A DNA stretch of 64,000 nucleotides from assembly GCA_938743325.2 (NCBI GenBank), contig OW568896.1:407501-471500 (forward strand), in the 5' to 3' direction. Shown here in pieces: positions 55,274 to 62,936 of this stretch (its first letter is position 1; each line of letters starts with the position of its first letter). The notes under the pieces were generated by a model. That model had not been told where the DNA came from, made no database searches, and saw only the letters and a program-made list of their open reading frames with translations. The DNA is from Pycnococcus provasolii (lineage: Eukaryota > Chlorophyta > Pseudoscourfieldiophyceae > Pseudoscourfieldiales > Pycnococcaceae). A program made the translations under genes and the position numbers.

Positions 55274-56731
55274 TCAGCGTGGATTCATCAGCCTGTCCAA
55301 AATAATGTTGAGGTCTACGCTCTGCCCATTCTCCGTCAGCTTCTTCACCACGCCGCGAACCTGCTCCTTGCTGAATCCCATCGCCGCCACGTCGTCAACA
55401 ACCTTCTCCATAGGAAGACGGCTCGTTCGCATCTCCGTGCGCGCCTCTCTCGAGTCGCTGCTGGCTCCGCTGTTGACTCGCTCAAGGTTCCTGCTGTTCG
55501 ACCTGCGCTCTGGCTCAGAGCTTGGCGGGAGTGAGGCGTATGCATTTTCCGACGAAGATGATATTGGAGGCGGTGGTGGAGGACGCTGGTATTGCGTGTA
55601 CTGCGTATATGGCGATCCGTACGACGAAGGCGAGATTGGCTGTGGCTGTGGCTGCGGTGGTGGTGGCGGTGGTAGTTGTTGCTGGTGATATCCGCCGTGA
55701 TGAGGGGGAGGTGGCGGCGGAGGCGCACCGTACCCGCCGTGAGGAGGAGGGGGTGGCGGAGGCGCACCGTACCCTCCATGCGCATGCGGCGGCGGCGGCG
55801 GCGGTGGCTGCTGCTGATGCTGCGGTGGCTGCGGCTGCGGTGGCTGCGGCTGCGGTGACTGCGGCTGCGGGGGCGGCGGCGGCGATGCAGCTGGCGCGCC
55901 GTAGGCAGGAGGTGGCTGGTGATGCGGTGGTGGCGTTGGCTGCTGCTCTTGTACCGCCGCGACAGCCGGCGCTGCTATCGCCGCGGCTGCCGCCGCGGCT
56001 GCTTTGTCCGCCGCGGGAGCGTCTTGGCTTGTCACGGCTGTCGTCGGAGCGTCCGCCCCCTTGTTGAATTCGCTGATTGTCTTTGCCGCCTCCGTGGCGG
56101 CGCGCGTGAGCTCTTGCTGCGCCTCCGATAGTTCAGCCTTATCTCGCAGAAGCTGCAGCGTTCGCATAACCTCGCGCGTCGCAGACTCAAGCGTGGAGAG
56201 CTTCGTGCTGATGGCGTCGTTGACTGCGTCAGCGAGGTCACCCTGTTTTTCCTTGAAGGCTTCCTGCGAAGCTGCGAGCGCGTCGACTTTCTCCTCAAGA
56301 GCGCCAATGCGCGTGACCATGGTTTCGAAGAGCGGCGCGAGCACGGTCGTGAGCCTTCGCGTCGCGTGCTCCATCGCCTCCTCGCACGCGGCGCGTAGCG
56401 CGGGCGGCACGGGCGCGCTCTGAGCGTTGCCGGCCGGTTTTGCGGGCACGGCGGCGACGGCAGGCGCTGGCGTGACGGCGACCGGAATCGTGTTCTGGGT
56501 AGGCGTGTGCTGCTGCGTCCCTAACCCCGTCGTGGTTGGCTGCATGGCCAGCACGAAGTCCGACGCTGACGCCGCCGCCTGATTGGGGGGAAGGACGGTA
56601 GCGTTGTTTGCGTTGTTGTTGTTGTTGTTGTTGTTGTTGGCTGCTGCCGCTGCTGCTCCTCCTAGCGAGAGTGCTGCGAGGTTATCGAGCGCGGAGGCTG
56701 TTTGCAGCGCCATGGCGTCGCGCGCGTTCAT
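55274..56731 (-). CDS. FLOE-like protein: coiled coil, Pro/Gln-rich disordered region, DUF1421 (UBA-like) end
   Basis: 485-residue protein. An Asn run and Ala-rich N-terminus lead to a coiled coil at about 115-220 (ETMVTRIGALEEKVDALAAS). A long low-complexity stretch (about 250-410) is made of Pro/Gln/His/Tyr/Gly units such as HGGYGAPPPPPP. The last 45 residues (LPMEKVVDDVAAMGFSKEQV then VVKKLTENGQSVDLNIILDR) are a near-canonical plant DUF1421/UBA-like domain. The same order of coiled coil, QPS-type disorder and DUF1421 defines Arabidopsis FLOE1, a phase-separating protein that responds to hydration in seeds. In a unicellular alga the role would be condensate formation under osmotic or drying stress (inference). 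The ATG at 56731 was chosen because the upstream frame starts non-ATG. Confidence 0.85.
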   Translation of the reverse strand: MNARDAMALQTASALDNLAALSLGGAAAAAANNNNNNNNNANNATVLPPNQAAASASDFVLAMQPTTTGLGTQQHTPTQNTIPVAVTPAPAVAAVPAKPAGNAQSAPVPPALRAACEEAMEHATRRLTTVLAPLFETMVTRIGALEEKVDALAASQEAFKEKQGDLADAVNDAISTKLSTLESATREVMRTLQLLRDKAELSEAQQELTRAATEAAKTISEFNKGADAPTTAVTSQDAPAADKAAAAAAAAIAAPAVAAVQEQQPTPPPHHQPPPAYGAPAASPPPPPQPQSPQPQPPQPQPPQHQQQPPPPPPPHAHGGYGAPPPPPPPHGGYGAPPPPPPPHHGGYHQQQLPPPPPPQPQPQPISPSSYGSPYTQYTQYQRPPPPPPISSSSENAYASLPPSSEPERRSNSRNLERVNSGASSDSREARTEMRTSRLPMEKVVDDVAAMGFSKEQVRGVVKKLTENGQSVDLNIILDRLMNPR

Positions 56732-57096
56732 GTTGCTTTGCTGTAGAAAAAAAAGGGGAGTGACGCGTGGCCCCGGGGCGGAGGACGAGGAGAGGGAGAG
56801 GACGAGGAGAGGGGAGGGGGCGACCCGACAGGACGGCCCCGAGGTTGCTTCAAGAGGGGAAATTTCGGGTCGGCGCTTCGGGTCGGGAAACCTCACTCAG
56901 GTGGTCTCGATCGTGCAATTCACCTTTCAGGGGAGAATGAGAAGGTGCTCGGAGTCCAGAGTGGCAAAACCCTACGAGCTGCTTTTCTTTTTTAGGGTTT
57001 GGTCCTTTTTTTTGGTTTCGTTTTCGGGGTTTGCCCTCTTGATTCATTCCCGCTCCTTCAGGAGGCCCTTCCCATTTTTCCTTCGTCTTTTTCTTC
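56732..57096. promoter_or_regulatory. Divergent promoter of the FLOE-like and TAP46 genes
   Basis: 365 bases, purine-rich near the FLOE-like start. AAAACCCTA at 56967-56975 and TTTAGGGTTT at 56991-57000 are telo-box-like and face each other about 100-130 bases before the TAP46 ATG. CACCTTTCAGGGGA (about 56922) resembles CACCTTGCAGGGGA at about 21092. Confidence 0.5.
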
Positions 57097-58140
57097 ATGG
57101 CGTCCTCCGCCGCATCGCAGCCTCCTGGTGAGTCGCTGCGCGATATATTCACGCGGGCGCGCCACGTCGCGTGCGACGAACCTCTGCCTGCGTCCCTCGC
57201 GCCTGACGAGCCGTACGCAACCATGCAGGCGCTCAGAGATATGGACAAGGCGCGTGCCATGGTCAACTCGCTCGACCTGTTCAGCACGAACGAATCCATC
57301 GAAGACGTCGCGACGCGCGACCTCATGTACCTGCTCGCGCCGCACTACATGTCGCTGCTGCTGCAGATGGCGCCCGTGGACATCGCCATACCGCGCTCGC
57401 GCGTCGTCTCTCAGGCTCTGACTACGAGCAGGGAGTTCCTGAGCACGTGTGAGCGCATGCGCATCTTCCCCCCAGGAACGCCACTCGGCGACGCGCTCGA
57501 GCGCGACGTGCACGCCGCAGCACCTCCCCCGGCGCAGAGGGAGGAGAAGATCGCGCGATTTCGACGCGCGAAGGAGATACGGGCGCGTCTCGAAGCTCTG
57601 CGCTCAGGCAGACTGAGCGACGAGAGCGACGACGCCAGCGAAAGCGGGGAAGACGGGGAGGAGGCACGTGAGGCTTGGATGCTCGAGCTCGAGCTCGCCG
57701 CGCAAACGGCACTTGACAACCTGGGCCTACTGAAACAGGAGGCGGACTTACTCGAGGAACGCGAACGTCGAACGAACGAGGAGGATGAGCTGCGAAGGAG
57801 AAGGGGCGAAGAAGACGAAGGGGAGGCTGAAGTTGCTGAGGTGGTTCCCGAACAGCTTCGCGTTGACAGGATGACGCGCGACGCCATACAGCGAAACGTG
57901 CTTCGTCCGTTTCACAACCTTCCGACGATGACGCTGTCCGAATTCGCGGAGCGCGAAATCGCGGAGGCGAACGAGCGCGCAGAATCGCAGCGTCGTGCGG
58001 AATCAAGGCACCGTGCTGAGGAAGAGGTTGACGAGGATGGCGACGGCGAGAGAGCGACGCTCAAGGCGCGCGCTTGGGATGACTGGAAGCAGGAGAACGG
58101 GTGGATCGGTGGCTGGGGTAACCGGCACAATCGATCGTAA
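57097..58140 (+). CDS. TAP46: PP2A regulatory protein TAP46/TAP42 (IGBP1 family)
   Basis: Binds the catalytic subunits of PP2A-type phosphatases and links TOR signalling to growth and translation. The 347-residue product has the all-helical TAP42 N-domain (about 10-225, SLRDIFTRARHVACDEPLPA; MYLLAPHYMSLLLQM; REEKIARFRRAKEIRARLEA). The C-terminal part carries QLRVDRMTRDAIQRNVLRPF and the terminal motif KARAWDDWKQENGWIGGWGN, diagnostic for the family (normally D-DNPRG-N). Acidic Ser-rich inserts lie at 180-200 and 240-255. It converges on the METTL16-like gene, 56 bases away. Confidence 0.94.
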   Translation: MASSAASQPPGESLRDIFTRARHVACDEPLPASLAPDEPYATMQALRDMDKARAMVNSLDLFSTNESIEDVATRDLMYLLAPHYMSLLLQMAPVDIAIPRSRVVSQALTTSREFLSTCERMRIFPPGTPLGDALERDVHAAAPPPAQREEKIARFRRAKEIRARLEALRSGRLSDESDDASESGEDGEEAREAWMLELELAAQTALDNLGLLKQEADLLEERERRTNEEDELRRRRGEEDEGEAEVAEVVPEQLRVDRMTRDAIQRNVLRPFHNLPTMTLSEFAEREIAEANERAESQRRAESRHRAEEEVDEDGDGERATLKARAWDDWKQENGWIGGWGNRHNRS

Positions 58141-58196
58141 GTGGTGCTTCCTTCCCTCTCCCTCTTGTCCATCATATTTGGAATCATGTTACAGAC

Positions 58197-59339
58197 TCAT
58201 TGTACTTGTTTTTGCCGTTTGCTCGCACGCTCGTCGGCGTCGGCGGCGTCGGCGTTGTTGTCTTCACCAATCGCATCCCTCGCCACGTCACGGTGACCTG
58301 CGACGTCTGCGGGCCAATCGACGGCACCCTCCACGCCAATACGGCAAAGCGGCGTCGTTCGCGATGACGGCGGTGCGACAAAGCTCCATGCCACGACCCA
58401 CCGCGTTGTCGCATTACGACCATTTCCAGGCTGAATTGTACACGTGCGAACGACGTTCGGCTTGGGACGTTCGGTTTCCAAGTTGCTGACGAGAGCACGA
58501 TATGCTACCTTGCGTCCAAGCAGCGTGGTAAACCAGTACACGTCCGCCGGCCTTTGCCGGCTTTCCGCCGCGAGCCTTAGTGCAAAAGCCGTGTCACCGC
58601 CAGAAGCACATAGCTCGTGCTGTCGCCCCATTCCAAGCGGCGTGTGCGGTGCACCTGCGCTGCCCGGCAAATGCCTATGACTGCCGTTGGCGTCAACACC
58701 GTCTTCAAAGAAGGGAGGATTGCACATGCAAAAGTCCACCGGACTGTGCACGGCGTCGAGCATAGGCACGTCGTGCCGAACGAGCCTGACATCGACGAGA
58801 TCCTTCACATGCTCATTACGGCCCGCATTGGCCTTCGCACTTTCCACCGAAGATTCGTCGACGTCCACGGCTATCGTGCGCCAACCGTACAGGCTGGCTG
58901 CGATGAGCGAGTAGATGGCGCTGTGTCCCGTTCCGATGTCGAGTCCGACGACGTCGCGTCCAAGTGCGTGCACTGGCCAAGGTGGAACTCTCTCGTTTGC
59001 CGGTGTGCGTGCGCGTCGTCTCGAAGAGAGTAGCATCAGCTGCATGACGAATCGCACGTACGCGGCGCGCCCTCCGGCGGCGGGTACGAGCGCGTGCGGC
59101 GGTATTCTGAGGTCGTCGATGAAGAACGCGCGACGCACGTACGCGCGCGTGAGTGCGAGAGTGCGGCACCACGACGCGTGCTCGGCGTCGCTGTTTTCGT
59201 CGCCGTCGCCGTCGCCGTCGCCGTCGTGGTCGCGCGCTGCCACGTCACTCACGCACGCGACGCCTGGCACGACGCCCATGACAAACGCGAGGTGCTCCGA
59301 GGGCGTAGGCCAACCCCGAATAATATTTTTTCGGCGCAT
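58197..59339 (-). CDS. METTL16/RlmF-type RNA m6A methyltransferase
   Basis: 380-residue Rossmann methyltransferase. The fold starts VVGLDIGTGHSAIYSLIAAS (SAM loop), then TIAVDVDESSVESAKANAGR, and the catalytic tetrapeptide NPPF appears in VDFCMCNPPFFEDG. That combination is typical of METTL16 (U6 snRNA and MAT2A) and bacterial RlmF (23S A1618). The N-terminus DLRIPPHALVPAAGGRAAYV also fits. The C-terminus ends in a basic SKRQKQVQ patch, possibly nuclear. The two vertebrate-conserved regions of METTL16 are not evident. It is head-to-head with the next gene, only 38 bases between ATGs. Confidence 0.88.
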   Translation of the reverse strand: MRRKNIIRGWPTPSEHLAFVMGVVPGVACVSDVAARDHDGDGDGDGDENSDAEHASWCRTLALTRAYVRRAFFIDDLRIPPHALVPAAGGRAAYVRFVMQLMLLSSRRRARTPANERVPPWPVHALGRDVVGLDIGTGHSAIYSLIAASLYGWRTIAVDVDESSVESAKANAGRNEHVKDLVDVRLVRHDVPMLDAVHSPVDFCMCNPPFFEDGVDANGSHRHLPGSAGAPHTPLGMGRQHELCASGGDTAFALRLAAESRQRPADVYWFTTLLGRKVAYRALVSNLETERPKPNVVRTCTIQPGNGRNATTRWVVAWSFVAPPSSRTTPLCRIGVEGAVDWPADVAGHRDVARDAIGEDNNADAADADERASKRQKQVQ

Positions 59340-59377
59340 TCATTCCGGGGTTCGCCATTTTCCTCCCGCCATTGCCC

Positions 59378-59926
59378 ATGGCATGGCGCCGGGCAGCCTC
59401 GTCGTGGGCGGCTGGTTGGTCCGCTCGCGTCGGCGGCTCGTCGCGGTACTGCACGCGCGTCGACGGCGAGGGCCAGCGGCGTCAGCTGCAGCAGCGCGAC
59501 ATCTTCGAGGAGGATACCGCCGAAGGCATGCGGCGCGTGTACGACGCGTGGAAGAGCAACTCGGCGCGTGACGAGGGGTTCCGAGCAGACTGGCACGCCG
59601 TTCAGTTCGCTCTGGCGTGCTTGCCCGCCCTGGCGGTGTTCGCAATTGCTCGCTGGGGTGACGAGGACTCGAGACGCATTCGCGCGACGCGACAGGCGGC
59701 GGTGGATGCAGAGGAGGCGCGGCGTGCGTCGGCGGAGACGGCGCGGTGGGATGCGGTGGAAGCGCTCGCTCGCCGTGTCGAGGAGCTTGAGCGCCGCTTG
59801 GTGGAGTCGACGACGGCAACAGTCAGCAGCTCACATTCATCTCGGCCGTTGGAGGGCAGCTGGCGTTGGTGGCGTCGGCGGACGGTGCTGACAACCAGAG
59901 AGGACGACGAAGATGTATCATCATAG
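59378..59926 (+). CDS. Predicted mitochondrial single-pass coiled-coil protein
   Basis: 182-residue protein. The start MAWRRAASSWAAGWSARVGG is a textbook amphipathic, Arg-rich, acid-free presequence. A charged segment (DTAEGMRRVYDAWKSN) precedes one hydrophobic helix (about 70-87, FALACLPALAVFAIARW), then an Ala/Glu/Arg coiled coil (about 90-140) and a Ser-rich tail. The layout resembles small inner-membrane proteins, but I do not recognise the family. It shares a 38-base divergent promoter with the METTL16-like gene and ends 14 bases from the HACD gene end. Confidence 0.65.
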   Translation: MAWRRAASSWAAGWSARVGGSSRYCTRVDGEGQRRQLQQRDIFEEDTAEGMRRVYDAWKSNSARDEGFRADWHAVQFALACLPALAVFAIARWGDEDSRRIRATRQAAVDAEEARRASAETARWDAVEALARRVEELERRLVESTTATVSSSHSSRPLEGSWRWWRRRTVLTTREDDEDVSS

Positions 59927-59940
59927 AACTAAAACCTTTT

Positions 59941-60654
59941 TTACTGCTTCTTTGCCTTGGCGCCTCCAAGCGCCTTTTTTCGTTGGCTCATCATGTGCGA
60001 GTAAAGCATCGGCGAGAAGGCAACGTATGCGACGAGCATGACACAGTAGGTGTTGAAGAAGGCGAAGTCGAAGTCGAAGTTCCACGCGTTGGGCATGCGG
60101 TAGCTGAACATGCCCGTGGATCTCAGCGTGGGGTTGGCGAAGTAGCAAACGGTCAGCTCGCTCGATATGCCGAGCGGGTACAGCACGTAGAACGCCGTGT
60201 ACCGCACCCACTTCACGAAGTACGGCACACTTCCTAGCATGCTGCAAGCGTAGTACGTGTAGCGGATCGTCTCAGCAAATCCCCACGCGATGACCATGGT
60301 GGCGTAGCTTATGCCGAGCAGAGGGTGCGCGTCATCACCCAAGTACGGGATGCGCAGCACCTTCGTCGCCGCGGAAGGCACGGCGTTGATGATGAACCAA
60401 ACGACGTACACGCGTGAGGATATCTGCACGAGCGTGTTGAATGGATTGCTGCGCACGAGTCCGAAGACGGCGTGCATCACCTCAAGCAGAGAGAGTGTTT
60501 GCAGGAGGCGGACGAGGTCGCCGGCAACAGCATAAACGGCGGACGGACCGTCGCTGAACGAGCTGAACGCCAAGTAGAGCACATAGCCGGTGGCGGCAAG
60601 CTGCGCGAGCGTGTACGCGAAGAGGTAGACGTCCTTGGGCGTCGACAGCGCCAT
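59941..60654 (-). CDS. PAS2: Very-long-chain 3-hydroxyacyl-CoA dehydratase (HACD/PASTICCINO2)
   Basis: Third step of the ER fatty-acid elongation cycle. The 237-residue polytopic protein of about six helices shows the family signatures LLQTLSLLEVMHAVFGLVRS, QISSRVYVVW, and AWGFAETIRYTYYACSML with the catalytic Glu/Tyr region. WVRYTAFYVLYPLGISSELT also fits. It ends in a Lys-rich tail (KKALGGAKAKKQ) suitable for ER retention. ATG 60654 was chosen because the upstream frame is low complexity. A TATATAA lies in the GGGTTTATATAACCC motif about 105 bases upstream. Confidence 0.95.
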   Translation of the reverse strand: MALSTPKDVYLFAYTLAQLAATGYVLYLAFSSFSDGPSAVYAVAGDLVRLLQTLSLLEVMHAVFGLVRSNPFNTLVQISSRVYVVWFIINAVPSAATKVLRIPYLGDDAHPLLGISYATMVIAWGFAETIRYTYYACSMLGSVPYFVKWVRYTAFYVLYPLGISSELTVCYFANPTLRSTGMFSYRMPNAWNFDFDFAFFNTYCVMLVAYVAFSPMLYSHMMSQRKKALGGAKAKKQ

Positions 60655-60757
60655 CCGTCGATCGCGAGAGAGATGCGAGTAGGCTATCGTAGTAGGGAGA
60701 GAGAAAGAGAAAAGGGCGGAAGGATAAGGCGAGAACAAAAGAACAAGTGGAGATCAG

Positions 60758-60772
60758 GGGTTTATATAACCC
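60758..60772 (-). promoter_or_regulatory. TATA element inside GGGTTTATATAACCC upstream of HACD
   Basis: GGGTT and AACCC arms flank a TATAT core. It combines the GGGTT motif seen elsewhere with a TATA box, about 105 bases before the HACD ATG in the 179-base gap after NAE1. Confidence 0.5.
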
Positions 60773-60833
60773 TTGGGGGTCGCGTTCGGGGTTGGAAAGT
60801 TGGGGTTACTTAGCAAAGGTTTTAGTTTTACTC

Positions 60834-62636
60834 TCAAGCCGTCTTCGCGACGTCGAGCACGGCGGCATCGCCGCGAACGGCGTTGTACACGAGAACGCCG
60901 TCGAGGGGTACGAATTGCCTCGTCACGAGCTTGATCGCCTCCTGAGAGACGATACCGCCAATCACGGTAGCAACGGTGTGAGGCTCCGTGTCACCCCAAC
61001 GCGCAATCTCGCTGATCCACTCCGCGGAGATGAGCTCCTCCGTCAGCGGCTCGCTGTGCGCACCGGCGCACGCGCGGCGAAGCACGGTTCCGCACGCGCG
61101 GCGAAGCTCATCCTCCTGCGCGGTTGCAGTGCCCTCCCTCATCACGCGTGCTGTCTGTGTGTCCGCGAGTGCGGTGTCGCGCGCGCGAAGCAGCACGTAA
61201 AGGTTCGCGGCGTCGCGCGACGGACCATCGTTCGCAAGTGCAGCGCGCACGGTTGAAATGCCATTGCGCAGCTCGTCGGAAACGCGGCACCAGCGAAGCA
61301 CGTTGATATGACGGCAGTGCTTGCAAAAATGTCGGCAGGCGGCGGCGCTGGGGGGCGCCGTGTGATTGCGGTCACGCGGTCTTGGAACCTCCAGCGCAAT
61401 CGATGCCACCGCGGTAGCATCCGCCTCAGCCTTGGCATGGTAAATGTTCTGCAGCGACAGAAACATTTCGGTCGTTGCCGTCATGTCCGGTAGGCTGCCA
61501 TCAAGAGGGAGGAAGCCACCACCGGATGACTGGTCGACGAAGCGACTCACCGCGCACGCGAGCTGCCAGAAATTCTCTTCTGCCGTCGCAGCCGCCGACG
61601 CCGGCGGTGCGGATGTCGTCGCGACGTCCGCCAGAGCATGTGCATACGTCGTGGCGCCACTCGGAACAAACCCAACGCAAGGTGCGACATCGGGGTCGTC
61701 GGCGCCGCCAGCTACAGGGCTGGCGGCGGCGCGCATCGCCACCGCGGATGCCTGCGAGAGCACGTTGGCGGCGGCAGAGGGCACCTCGGGCTGCGTCCAG
61801 GCAAGGTATGCGTTCGAGAGCGCCTCCCTGAAATTATCCGGCAAGTCGTGTCCAACCTCTACGTATGACGAGCCCCAGGCGCGCAGCGTGTCCCGAAAGG
61901 CGCGCTTCTCCGGGCCGGTGGTCGGGACGTGCGTCTCCGGTGCCGGTGGCTGCTGTGCCAGTCTCCAGTCGTGGAGGTGCTTGAGGAGCAGTACGACCCA
62001 TGGAACGTGCCGTCTCTCGACGTCGTCCATCGCACTCAAGTCGTACGCCGCCGCATGTGCCATAAGTTCTGGCCACGGCCTTGCGATGCGCAGGTCGGCG
62101 ACAGAGTTGTCCGGTTTTGCCTCAAGCACGGTGTGCTCAGCCAAGCTCAGGCGAACGGTTCCGGCGAATCCTACGCACGTCGACAAGATGAGCGGGACTC
62201 CGTGCGTTCGGCATACGTCATCCAGCACCGCGGCAACGGCGTCCGCAAGCTGAGTCGCGATGACGAGGTCAAAGTCTCGAAAGAACCCGGGGTTATTCTG
62301 CACCACGTGTGCGGGTTCCTCCTCCACAAACCGCCCGACGACAGACTCGTTGAGTTCCTGCGCGAGCGCGGAGACTCCCTTGGCGCGCGACGTTCCGAGC
62401 ATGCTCGCTTCGATGAGGAAGTTGTTCCCGGTGTCTCTTGCCGTGACGAGTTCCGCGTCGACAACTGTGAAGGACGCGATGCCGCCAAGCACGAGGTTCT
62501 TGAGCGTCTCGCTTCCGACGGGTCCGCATCCCAGCATGCACACGTTCGCGCTTTGGAGTCTCGCCTGTCCGTGGTCGCCCCATATTCGTATTTGCCGGTC
62601 GTACTTGCGCTTGTGGCTTCCTCCCGCGTCCGCCAT
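60834..62636 (-). CDS. NAE1: NEDD8-activating enzyme E1 regulatory subunit (NAE1/AXR1)
   Basis: Partner of UBA3/ECR1 in activating NEDD8/RUB for cullin modification. The 600-residue product begins KRKYDRQIRIWGDHGQARLQ, then the ThiF/UBA nucleotide-fold GCGPVGSETLKNLVLGGIAS and VVDAELVTARDTGNNFLIE. The catalytic Cys position of true E1s is not expected in this subunit. It ends with TVATVIGGIVSQEAIKLVTR and PLDGVLVYNAVRGD, typical of APPBP1/AXR1. Ala-rich inserts lie near 330-400. ATG 62636 was chosen. GGGGTTAGGG lies about 130 bases upstream. Confidence 0.94.
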   Translation of the reverse strand: MADAGGSHKRKYDRQIRIWGDHGQARLQSANVCMLGCGPVGSETLKNLVLGGIASFTVVDAELVTARDTGNNFLIEASMLGTSRAKGVSALAQELNESVVGRFVEEEPAHVVQNNPGFFRDFDLVIATQLADAVAAVLDDVCRTHGVPLILSTCVGFAGTVRLSLAEHTVLEAKPDNSVADLRIARPWPELMAHAAAYDLSAMDDVERRHVPWVVLLLKHLHDWRLAQQPPAPETHVPTTGPEKRAFRDTLRAWGSSYVEVGHDLPDNFREALSNAYLAWTQPEVPSAAANVLSQASAVAMRAAASPVAGGADDPDVAPCVGFVPSGATTYAHALADVATTSAPPASAAATAEENFWQLACAVSRFVDQSSGGGFLPLDGSLPDMTATTEMFLSLQNIYHAKAEADATAVASIALEVPRPRDRNHTAPPSAAACRHFCKHCRHINVLRWCRVSDELRNGISTVRAALANDGPSRDAANLYVLLRARDTALADTQTARVMREGTATAQEDELRRACGTVLRRACAGAHSEPLTEELISAEWISEIARWGDTEPHTVATVIGGIVSQEAIKLVTRQFVPLDGVLVYNAVRGDAAVLDVAKTA

Positions 62637-62936
62637 GATACTCGCGAGGCGCGGTGGCGCAGCGGTGCGTGGGTGCGTGACGGAGCAGGCGTATGGTATG
62701 CACAACCTAAAAGGGGAGGGCAGGGGAGGTTCCAAGGAAGGGGGCGCGCGAGGGGAAAGAAAGTAGGGGTTAGGGATACGCACAATGGCTGCCGTTTCTC
62801 GCTTCGAGATGAGATGAGATGAGATGAGGCGATGTTGAAAGAAGAAAGGTGGTGATGAGCTGTTTTACAACCGAGCCGAGGGAGGCGGATTCAATTAAAT
62901 TCAATGGAGCGTGCGGGCCAACTGGACCTGTGGACC
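62637..62936. other. Intergenic interval with GGGGTTAGGG and (GAGAT)4
   Basis: 300 bases between the NAE1 start and the dynein gene end, both on the minus strand. GGGGTTAGGG at 62766-62775 fits the promoter motif pattern. (GAGAT)4 occupies 62806-62825. No gene is seen. Confidence 0.5.
62806..62825. repeat. (GAGAT)4 microsatellite
   Basis: Four perfect pentamers. Confidence 0.85.
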
